Of a stretch of 64,000 nt of DNA, positions 1 through 6,982 are shown piece after piece; position 1 is the stretch's first letter, and each line of letters opens with the position of its first letter. The stretch is from Wenzhouxiangellaceae bacterium. GTDB lineage: Bacteria; Pseudomonadota; Gammaproteobacteria; Xanthomonadales; Wenzhouxiangellaceae. The position numbers and the translations under genes are program-made. Location: assembly GCA_028289455.1 (NCBI GenBank), contig JANQPN010000068.1:1-64000 (forward strand). Reading direction: 5' to 3'. Under the pieces are notes generated by a model that saw only the letters and a program-made list of their open reading frames with translations, was not told the origin of the DNA and searched no databases.

Positions 1-216
1 CACAGTCACATCTCCTTCAGGCGTTACCCGGAAAACTTCCGTACCGTTCGCGTTGCTTAGCGTTGCACCGAAGTTAGCCACATAGATATTCCCGTCAGGA
101 CCAACACTGACGCCGCCTGATGCAGAAAGTGATGGCACCAGTGTGCTGACGGTTTGTGCATGTGCAACCGGTATCAGTAACACTGCAGCAAACATAAGCC
201 TGGCTGAGATATGCAT
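1..216 (-). CDS. Secreted NHL/SMP-30-like beta-propeller protein (N-terminal part)
   Basis: The first 72 codons of a minus-strand gene lie in the window; the rest runs off the left edge. The product begins with a typical signal peptide (hydrophobic core about residues 6-18, likely cleavage after AHA at 18-20). The mature part contains SVGPDGNIYVANF, a blade signature of SMP-30/NHL-type six-bladed propellers found in secreted lyases, lactonases and binding proteins. The start at 216 is supported by a TTGGAGA ribosome site a few bases upstream. The enzymatic role, if any, cannot be judged from this fragment. Confidence 0.75.
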   Translation of the reverse strand, partial: MHISARLMFAAVLLIPVAHAQTVSTLVPSLSASGGVSVGPDGNIYVANFGATLSNANGTEVFRVTPEGDVTV

Positions 217-383
217 GGTGTTCTCCAAAATTATGTAGTTCGATCTCTGACTCAGCGGAGTATATCAAATTACGAAGACTGTCGCAGTTTGTAATGTGCT
301 GCCTGTCAGTACAGCCACGAAAGAGGGCGCAATGTGATTGAATCACACTTGAATAGCGTGCCTGTTAGTGCAACTATTGACAG

Positions 384-1076
384 ATGCCGACCCGTGTAAA
401 AATCTGTTGTATTTCTTCTCTCAAGGAAGCCCGCCAGGCCATTGCTGCAGGTGCCGATGCATTGGGCCTGGTAGGTGAGATGCCATCGGGACCAGGCACT
501 CTGGATGATGAGCTGATTCGAATGATAGCTGCTGCAGTACCTCCGCCAGTGGCGACATTTTTACTGACTCAGCGAACCGAAGCCGAGAGCATCGCAGAGC
601 ACGCGCAATACTGCGGTGTCAACACTGTGCAGATTGTTAACCATATAGACCCTGCAGAATACCCGCGTCTGACCAACCATCTACCAGCAAGCATACGGCG
701 GGTTCAAGTCATTCATGTTGAGAATGACAGGGCATTGGAATTGATAGATGCCTACAGTAAGTATGTGGATGCTTTTTTATTGGACTCAGGGCGTCCATCG
801 GCAGATATTCCGGAACTTGGTGGAACCGGTCGGGTGCATGACTGGAGAGTCAGTGCTGAATTTGTCCAGCGCTCACCGGTTCCGGTTTTTCTGGCTGGCG
901 GACTGCATCCCGGTAATATTGCCGTAGCTATACATCAGGTACGCCCCTATGGTGTGGACTTATGTTCCGGTGTCAGAACCGAGGATGAGCTGGATGTGGA
1001 CAAGTTGCGTGATTTCATGGCTGGTGTTGGAGCGATAGCTGATCATCAGCTGGATCAGTTTGAGGGCAGGTTATGA
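384..1076 (+). CDS. Phosphoribosylanthranilate isomerase (TrpF)-like protein
   Basis: A 230-residue (beta/alpha)8 protein of the TrpF family. It has the N-terminal VKICCI strand (general-base Cys at 8, where TrpF normally has KICGIT), an Asp at 134 in FLLDS matching the catalytic general acid, then GGTG at 147-150 and a phosphate-binding end with FLAGGL and GVDLCSGVR. Family knowledge says TrpF isomerises phosphoribosylanthranilate in tryptophan synthesis. No trp genes are nearby, the Cys-Cys replaces Cys-Gly, and the gene overlaps by 4 bp a small exported protein. It may therefore be a paralogue with another substrate. TrpF fold is certain; the exact reaction is not. Confidence 0.8.
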   Translation: MPTRVKICCISSLKEARQAIAAGADALGLVGEMPSGPGTLDDELIRMIAAAVPPPVATFLLTQRTEAESIAEHAQYCGVNTVQIVNHIDPAEYPRLTNHLPASIRRVQVIHVENDRALELIDAYSKYVDAFLLDSGRPSADIPELGGTGRVHDWRVSAEFVQRSPVPVFLAGGLHPGNIAVAIHQVRPYGVDLCSGVRTEDELDVDKLRDFMAGVGAIADHQLDQFEGRL

Positions 1077-1444
1077 AGATAAGCAAAATCGGGATAATAC
1101 TGACGGTGATCAGTATTACCGCAGGTGCAGGTCAGGCAGATGTACTAAGGGCTAGCGCAGACTGCGATGCAGATAATATCTGTTCGATATCGGTAACCGT
1201 CCGTCATGCAGACACCGGATGGACGCATTATGCTGATGCCTGGGAAGTATTGACACCAGACGGAGAATTGCTGGCAACCCGGGTGCTGGCTCACCCACAT
1301 GTGGATGAGCAACCATTTACCCGCAGTTTGCCGCGGGTGCCGGTTCCGGCAGAGATAACCAGTGTGATTTTGCGGGCTCACGATTCGGTGCATGGTTACG
1401 GAGGACGCGAATTCAGATTAAAACTCGACAGGCCATTGCAGTAA
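1073..1444 (+). CDS. Small exported protein of unknown function
   Basis: A 123-residue protein whose ATG overlaps the stop codon of the TrpF-like gene (ATGA), so the two are translationally coupled. Residues 1-22 form a signal peptide ending GQA. The mature part has two cysteines (CDADNIC) and the pattern HADTGW-HYADAWEV followed by LAHPHVDEQPFTRSL, a histidine-rich stretch that I recall from conserved exported proteins without a known function. The His residues could bind metal, but that is only a guess from composition. The coupling with a cytoplasmic TrpF-like enzyme is unusual for an exported product. Confidence 0.7.
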   Translation: MKISKIGIILTVISITAGAGQADVLRASADCDADNICSISVTVRHADTGWTHYADAWEVLTPDGELLATRVLAHPHVDEQPFTRSLPRVPVPAEITSVILRAHDSVHGYGGREFRLKLDRPLQ

Positions 1445-1550
1445 TCCTCTGGCAGTCACTGAGAATTATCCGAATAATGCCGGTACTGAAGTCGACAATT
1501 ACATCGTGTCCGGCTACAGTTGCAGCACCTCGAGCTGGATATGGCATTCA

Positions 1551-2180
1551 ATGAAAGCATTATTCTCTATTGGGCTGGCACTCACGCTGGCGGCCTGCCA
1601 ATCATCAGATGAGCACGCGGCAGTGGCCGCTGCCGATGCCGGTTGTGAACCGGTGGTCGACAACCTCTTAACGAACCCTGAATTCAGCAATGCAGGTGAT
1701 GGTTCAGCGCCGCTGCACTGGCAGGCATCGCAGCACGCCGGGGCGCTTGCATTCACAATCTCAGCGGCCGGTGGAGAGCTGGTCATCGATAAACACGGCG
1801 AACAGCATTGGATGTTGATCAAACAGTTGGTGAAGCCAGAAAGCGTTGCCGGTCAGCGGGTGAGGTTTTCAGCAGAAATGTCGCAGGACATGACTGATGA
1901 AGGATGGACTCAATCACTGGAAGCTGGCGGAGGGTTCAGTATTTCGGTGTTTGGAACTGAACCGGATGCACCGTTGCGTCAGAAACTGCTGTTTAATTCA
2001 AATCTGCAACATCAGCCTAAACTGGGCGTGTTTGACTGGACGCCGGTTTCAGTGGAATTTGATGTGGCCGCCGGTGTAACCAAGCTGGAAGTAGGCTTCC
2101 TGCATCAGGCTTATGGTCAGATGAGAATACGAAATCCGGTATTATCAGTAATTACAGAACAACAATCGGATTGCCAATAA
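1551..2180 (+). CDS. Lipoprotein with carbohydrate-binding-module-like fold
   Basis: The reading frame opens at a GTG at 1506, but the ATG at 1551 is preferred because it gives MKALFSIGLALTLAAC, a signal peptide with a lipobox (LAAC, lipidated Cys at 16). The mature 194 residues start with NLLTNPEFSNAGDGSAPLHW, which resembles the first strands of family 4/9 carbohydrate-binding jelly rolls, and alternating hydrophobic strands continue to the end. No catalytic motif is visible. It is probably an envelope-anchored binding protein. It ends about 190 bp before the sigma-54 promoter of the transporter operon and is probably not part of it. Confidence 0.65.
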   Translation: MKALFSIGLALTLAACQSSDEHAAVAAADAGCEPVVDNLLTNPEFSNAGDGSAPLHWQASQHAGALAFTISAAGGELVIDKHGEQHWMLIKQLVKPESVAGQRVRFSAEMSQDMTDEGWTQSLEAGGGFSISVFGTEPDAPLRQKLLFNSNLQHQPKLGVFDWTPVSVEFDVAAGVTKLEVGFLHQAYGQMRIRNPVLSVITEQQSDCQ

Positions 2181-2269
2181 TGGCTGCTTAAGACCGATCG
2201 ACAAAGGGTTGGTCAATACCTAGGCAATATTAGTCCTGTTTCCTCGACCGGCCCGTTACAGACACATCC

Positions 2270-2285
2270 GTCCCAAAATTGGGAC
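2270..2285. promoter_or_regulatory. Putative upstream activator palindrome for the sigma-54 regulator
   Basis: GTCCCAA-AA-TTGGGAC is a perfect inverted repeat with 7-bp arms and a 2-bp centre. It lies about 113-128 bp upstream of the predicted transcription start, the usual distance for NtrC-type enhancer sites. The operon encodes its own NtrC-type regulator at 18107, so this is the natural candidate site. Assignment to that protein is inference. Confidence 0.55.
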
Positions 2286-2325
2286 AGGTTATATCCCATT
2301 AGTGGTACCTTTGTCTTACTAAATC

Positions 2326-2338
2326 CATCACTTTGATT
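2326..2338 (-). promoter_or_regulatory. Possible IHF site
   Basis: On the minus strand the sequence AATCAA-N4-ATG differs at one position from the IHF consensus WATCAA-N4-TTR. It lies between the palindrome and the -24/-12 promoter, where IHF bends DNA at many sigma-54 promoters. With one mismatch and a short motif this could be chance. Confidence 0.25.
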
Positions 2339-2371
2339 TATAACATATTGATAAATATGAACTAATGGATT

Positions 2372-2388
2372 TGGCATGCTATTTGCAT
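2372..2388 (+). promoter_or_regulatory. Sigma-54 (-24/-12) promoter of the ADOP transporter operon
   Basis: TGGCATG-N4-TTGCA matches the sigma-54 consensus TGGCACG-N4-TTGCW with one change. The invariant GG (2373-2374) and GC (2385-2386) doublets are at the correct 12-bp spacing. Transcription is predicted to begin near 2398, one base before the ATG of the HlyD gene, so the mRNA would be essentially leaderless. A sigma-54 activator gene closes the same operon, which supports the assignment. Confidence 0.8.
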
Positions 2389-2398
2389 AATAGTGTGC

Positions 2399-3649
2399 AT
2401 GGATATCAAACGCCCTGATCTTAAGAAAAAACGAAAGCGTAAGCAGTTGATCGGAGTTGTCAGCGGTACGGCAGTGGTGGCCATACTGATGATTATCATC
2501 TTCCGGCTGGAACCTGCTGCGCCGAAAGTGGAGCGCAGTACAGTCTGGATCGACAGCGTGCAGCGCGGTGAATTTGTCCGCCAGGTGCGCGGCCCCGGTA
2601 CTTTAGTGCCCAAAGAAATCCGGCTGATTGCTGCAACCAGTGAAGGGCGGGTCGAACGGGTACTGGCCAAAGCAGGTGCCAGCGTGGATGCAGAGACGGT
2701 TCTGGTGGAATTGTCCAATCCGGAACTGGTGAGACAGGCTGAAGAAGCCCGCTGGTCGGCGGAAGCGGCAGAAGCGGATTTGCGTTCTCTGGACGCCGAA
2801 CTCAGTCGAGAATTGCTGGATGCCCGGGCGAGCCTGGCAGTAGTCAGAGCTGACCAGCAGGGCGCTCAGTTGCAGATGGAAGCGGAAGCCGATCTTGCCG
2901 AACAGGGGATAGTATCTAAATTGCAATTCCGTCAGAGCGAGTTGCGTGCCCAGCAACTGGAAATTCGCCTGGAACTTGAACAACAGCGCATTCAGGAGCT
3001 TGAAGCCTCTATACAGGCTCAGCTGGCTGCTCAACAGGCACGGGTTGAGCAGGCGTTGAGACTTCAACAGCGCCGTGAGCAGCAGGTTGGCGATTTACAG
3101 ATTCGTGCAGGAATTGCCGGCGTGCTTCAGATTGTGAATGTTGAGCCAGGCGAGCAGCTGGCACCCGGGTTTAATGTTGCCCGAGTGGCGCAGCCGGATG
3201 AATTGATTGCTGAATTGCGTGTTGCCGAAACTCAGGCCCGTGATATTCAACTGGGTCAGCGGGTGGATGTTGATACCCGCAACGGAATTGTCGAAGGCAG
3301 CGTTATCAGAATTGATCCTGCCGTTCTCAACGGTACCGTTCAGGTGGACGTTGAAATAACTGGTGAGTTGCCGCCGGGTGCGCGTCCGGACTTATCTGTG
3401 GACGGGGTAATTGAACTGGAGCGGCTGGTGGATGTGTTGTATGTGGGCCGCCCCGCCTATGGGCAAAGCAACAGCACAGTTAGCCTGTTCCGGTTGGACG
3501 GCGATGGCAATGCATTGCGTTCACCAGTCGGCCTGGGCCGCGCATCCGTAAATTTGATAGAAGTTACCGCCGGATTGCAGGCCGGTGACCGGGTCATCCT
3601 TTCCGACACCTCGGCCTGGGACGAACACGACAGAATCCGGCTTGAATAG
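2399..3649 (+). CDS. HlyD/RND-type periplasmic adaptor subunit (membrane fusion protein)
   Basis: A 416-residue membrane fusion protein that would link the inner-membrane ABC permeases to an outer-membrane channel. It has a Lys/Arg-rich cytoplasmic tail, one membrane segment at about 18-35, a lipoyl half-motif near 70-105, a Gln/Glu/Ala-rich coiled-coil hairpin at about 108-235, the second lipoyl half (GIAGVLQIVNVEPGEQL) and C-terminal beta domains. The ATG at 2399 was chosen over the GTG at 2393 because it gives MDIKRPDL, a common start in this adaptor group, and because the promoter places the transcript start at about 2398. There is no Shine-Dalgarno. It is the first gene of the operon; no TolC-like gene is present in the window. 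Confidence 0.9.
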   Translation: MDIKRPDLKKKRKRKQLIGVVSGTAVVAILMIIIFRLEPAAPKVERSTVWIDSVQRGEFVRQVRGPGTLVPKEIRLIAATSEGRVERVLAKAGASVDAETVLVELSNPELVRQAEEARWSAEAAEADLRSLDAELSRELLDARASLAVVRADQQGAQLQMEAEADLAEQGIVSKLQFRQSELRAQQLEIRLELEQQRIQELEASIQAQLAAQQARVEQALRLQQRREQQVGDLQIRAGIAGVLQIVNVEPGEQLAPGFNVARVAQPDELIAELRVAETQARDIQLGQRVDVDTRNGIVEGSVIRIDPAVLNGTVQVDVEITGELPPGARPDLSVDGVIELERLVDVLYVGRPAYGQSNSTVSLFRLDGDGNALRSPVGLGRASVNLIEVTAGLQAGDRVILSDTSAWDEHDRIRLE

Positions 3650-3703
3650 CTGGTGATTATTAAATGGTGTCTTAGCTGAATACAACAATTTACAGAGTTT
3701 AAT

Positions 3704-4504
3704 ATGACTACAAATAACGATCATAAATCGCTGATAAGCATGGAAGGGATCCGCAAGGTTTTCTATACCGATGAAGTGGAAACCCATGCCCTGGCCGGCG
3801 TCCATCTGGATGTGCAGCAGGGGGAGTATGTATCCATTTCCGGGCCTTCAGGTTGTGGTAAATCGACATTACTGTCATTGCTGGGGCTGTTGGATACGCC
3901 TACCGAAGGCAGTTACATATTAAACGGCCAGTCGGTGGATGATATCAGCGCCGCGGAGCGCGCGAAAATCCGGAACCAGGAAATTGGCTTTGTATTTCAG
4001 GCGTTTAATCTGATCGGTGATCTATCAGTGGCGGAAAATGTCGAATTACCGCTGACCTACCGGCCGGGCACCAGCCGTAAGCAGCGCCGGGACAGCGCCA
4101 TCGAAGCGTTGGAACGAGTGGGCATGGCGCACCGTTTGAATCATTACCCATCACAGTTATCCGGTGGTCAGCAGCAGCGGGTTGCGGTAGCCAGGGCACT
4201 GGTGGGAGCACCGGCCATTCTGCTGGCAGATGAACCAACCGGTAACCTTGACTCGAAAAATGGCGAGCAGGTTATGTTGCTGCTGGATGAGCTGCACCGC
4301 AGCGGGGCCACAATTTTGATGGTTACCCATGACCCGCGTTATGCGGATTTCGCCCAGCGGCAGATTTATATGTTTGACGGCCGTATCGTGGATGAAGAAA
4401 CATTGCATGAGCTGCGCGAAAAAGAAGATTTGCGAGTACGTGAAATGGTTCAGCAGCGTGAACGGCCAAAGGCTGATCAGCACGCGGCTGAGGCTATCTC
4501 ATGA
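3704..4504 (+). CDS. ABC transporter ATP-binding protein (MacB/LolD type)
   Basis: A 266-residue nucleotide-binding subunit. It carries Walker A GPSGCGKST (47-55), the Q-loop Gln near 99, the signature LSGGQQQRVAVARA (152-165), Walker B ILLADE (172-177), the D-loop GNLDS with its Asp, and the H-loop His at 209. All catalytic elements are present, so it should hydrolyse ATP. A charged tail of about 40 residues extends beyond the usual LolD length. The stop overlaps the start of the first permease by 4 bp (ATGA). It is expected to power the FtsX-type permeases downstream by a MacB-like mechanotransmission mechanism. Confidence 0.93.
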   Translation: MTTNNDHKSLISMEGIRKVFYTDEVETHALAGVHLDVQQGEYVSISGPSGCGKSTLLSLLGLLDTPTEGSYILNGQSVDDISAAERAKIRNQEIGFVFQAFNLIGDLSVAENVELPLTYRPGTSRKQRRDSAIEALERVGMAHRLNHYPSQLSGGQQQRVAVARALVGAPAILLADEPTGNLDSKNGEQVMLLLDELHRSGATILMVTHDPRYADFAQRQIYMFDGRIVDEETLHELREKEDLRVREMVQQRERPKADQHAAEAIS

Positions 4505-6966
4505 ATGCCCTGTGGCATGAAGTCAGAACCAGCATAAAGTCGCTGCGGCAGGCACCGGGGTTTGCTGTTGCCGTGATCTTAACTCTGGCGTTGGGTATAG
4601 GCGCTAATGGTGCCATCTTTACGGCCATCAGCTCGGTTTTACTGCAACCGCTGCCTTATCCGCAAAGCCAGGACCTGGTACAGGTATATAACTCCTATCC
4701 TAAATCCGGGCCTGAAGTTGCAGGGACATCCATACCTGACTATCTGGACCGTAAAGAGCAGGCCGAAGCCCTGGAGGATCTGTTTATCTATACCAGTGAG
4801 AGCTTTAATCTGCACCTGGACGGGCAGCCTCAGCGTCTGCAGGGTTATAGGGTTTCAGCTTCCATGTTTTCGACATTGCGGGTGCAGCCCTCAGTGGGTG
4901 CGGCATTTACCGATGCCAATATGGAGCCTGGCGCCGACAAGGTGGCGGTTATCAGCCATCAGCTTTGGCAGGACGCTTTTGCAGGTCGCCGGGATGCGAT
5001 AGGTGAGACACTGACACTGCATGGTGAAAACTATCAGGTGCTGGGGGTAATGCCCAACGGTTTCCTGTTTCCCAACAGAGATGCACGGTTGTGGGTGCCG
5101 TTTGCATTTACGCCGGAGCAGATCAGCGATGAAGAGCGGGGTAATGAATATTCCGGCAGTATCGGCCGGCTTAAACAGGGTGCCAGCATTGAACAGCTGA
5201 ATGCTCAGTTTGATGCCATTGTCGAAAGAGTTGCTGAACGGATGTCAGCTGATCCTGAACAGGGAGCGGCAGTAGCCGGTTTTCTGGAGAGCACCGGATT
5301 TACCGGTCGTGCGCAATCCTGGCATTCGATGATGATTGCCAACCTGGAGGAAATGGTTTGGCTGTTACAGGCTGCGGTTTTACTGGTATTGCTGATTGCC
5401 TGTGCCAATGTAGCCAATCTGCAGCTGGTCAGACTGGTCAAACGGCAGCGTGAGCTGTCACTGCGTTCGGCATTGGGTGCAGGCATACTCCGGCTGGCCG
5501 GGCAGTTGCTGCTGGAAAGTCTGTTGCTGTCCCTGGCGGGCGCGGCTGTGGCCATAATCATTGCGCTGGCCGGTATCCAGTTAATCAAACTGGTGGGTCT
5601 GGAACTGCCCAACAACGGATTGGGCCTGTCACTGGACAGTCAGGTACTGCTGTACATGCTGGGAATAGCAATAGCCGCAGCCTTGCTGTCGGCATTAATT
5701 CCGATTCTGGTATTGGGCCGTGCAAGGTTGCAGATGCTGCGCGAAGGCGGCCGCGGGAGTGCCGGTCTAGGTGGCAGTAAAACGCTGCAGCAGGCCCTGG
5801 TGGTGGCTCAGACGGCATTGGCGCTGGCATTACTGGTCGGGTCGGCATTGATGCTTCGCAGTTTTATTAATTTGAATAATGTAGACCCTGGTTTTGACAG
5901 CCGGCAGGTAATGACTGCCCGACTGGCAATGCCGGAAAGCCGCTATGCTGATGATGCAGCACAAGCTAATTTTCATCAGCGACTGATGCAGCGGCTGCAT
6001 GCTGTTCCTGGTGTAACGGCTGCCGGAATCGGCATACCATTGCCGTTTACCGGTGACGGCTGGACCAGCACTTATTCTATTGAGGGTGAGGTCATACCGG
6101 ATGGGATGCCTTCCCGGCATGGACATGCCCGGGTAGTCGACGGCGGCTATTTCAAAACATTGGGTATAGAGCTGTTGCAAGGCCGGTTATTTGATGAGCG
6201 GGATGCCGCTGAAGCGACGCCTGTTTTGATTATCGACCGCTATCTTGCCGAACAGAGATTTCCTGGTGAAAACCCGATCGGCAGGCGAATAGCCCGTGCC
6301 GGAACCCCTGATGAAGACACCGTCTGGTGGACCATCATTGGTGTTGTGGAAAGTATCCGGCACAACAGCCTGGACCAACCGATAGACAAAGAAACTTATT
6401 ACTTCAACTATCCTCAGCTAACGCTTGACAACTTTACCGTGGTAGCAAAAAGCGAGCTTCCTGAAGGGACCCTGGCTAATAGTTTGCGTGAAGCTGTTCA
6501 AGAGATTGATCCGTCTTTGCCAATCTACCGTGTGACCAGTATGGATGCGTTGCTGAATAACGCGCTGGTTGCCCGTCAGGCACCCATGCTGCTGCTGGTG
6601 GCATTTGCTGCGGTGGCGCTGATATTGGCCGCTGTAGGAATTTACAGTGTGCTCAGCTTTATGGTGGCACAACGCCGCCGCGAGATTGGCGTTCGCATGG
6701 CAATCGGCGCACGTGCTCATACAGTGGTTCAGATGGTGATGCGTCAGGGCGGCTGGATGCTGGGCATCGGCTGTGTAATGGGCCTGATTGCCGCTATTGC
6801 TCTGGGCAGATTACTGTCAGCACAGTTGTTTGACGTGCCGCAGATCGATCTGATGTCTTACCTGCTGGTGATTGTGGTGCTTGGTTCTGTAGGGCTGCTG
6901 GCGTGCTGGTGGCCGGCGCGCAGGGCGGCGCATGTTCACCCCATGGAAGCATTGCGCTACGAATAG
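4501..6966 (+). CDS. ADOP-type ABC permease 1 (double MacB_PCD/FtsX)
   Basis: An 821-residue permease with the duplicated architecture of acidobacterial-type duplicated permeases. It shows TM1 at about 21-44, a large periplasmic MacB_PCD domain, three membrane segments containing LLIACANVANLQLV and the cytoplasmic ALGAG loop, then a second TM-periplasmic-3TM unit with REIGVRMAIGAR. It ends HPMEALRYE, the signature terminus of the family. Each half corresponds to one MacB/FtsX permease, so one polypeptide could act as a dimer equivalent. It overlaps the ATPase gene by 4 bp, and the next permease starts 16 bp later. Substrate unknown. Confidence 0.92.
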   Translation: MNALWHEVRTSIKSLRQAPGFAVAVILTLALGIGANGAIFTAISSVLLQPLPYPQSQDLVQVYNSYPKSGPEVAGTSIPDYLDRKEQAEALEDLFIYTSESFNLHLDGQPQRLQGYRVSASMFSTLRVQPSVGAAFTDANMEPGADKVAVISHQLWQDAFAGRRDAIGETLTLHGENYQVLGVMPNGFLFPNRDARLWVPFAFTPEQISDEERGNEYSGSIGRLKQGASIEQLNAQFDAIVERVAERMSADPEQGAAVAGFLESTGFTGRAQSWHSMMIANLEEMVWLLQAAVLLVLLIACANVANLQLVRLVKRQRELSLRSALGAGILRLAGQLLLESLLLSLAGAAVAIIIALAGIQLIKLVGLELPNNGLGLSLDSQVLLYMLGIAIAAALLSALIPILVLGRARLQMLREGGRGSAGLGGSKTLQQALVVAQTALALALLVGSALMLRSFINLNNVDPGFDSRQVMTARLAMPESRYADDAAQANFHQRLMQRLHAVPGVTAAGIGIPLPFTGDGWTSTYSIEGEVIPDGMPSRHGHARVVDGGYFKTLGIELLQGRLFDERDAAEATPVLIIDRYLAEQRFPGENPIGRRIARAGTPDEDTVWWTIIGVVESIRHNSLDQPIDKETYYFNYPQLTLDNFTVVAKSELPEGTLANSLREAVQEIDPSLPIYRVTSMDALLNNALVARQAPMLLLVAFAAVALILAAVGIYSVLSFMVAQRRREIGVRMAIGARAHTVVQMVMRQGGWMLGIGCVMGLIAAIALGRLLSAQLFDVPQIDLMSYLLVIVVLGSVGLLACWWPARRAAHVHPMEALRYE

Positions 6967-6982
6967 TCAGAGGAGCCGAATA

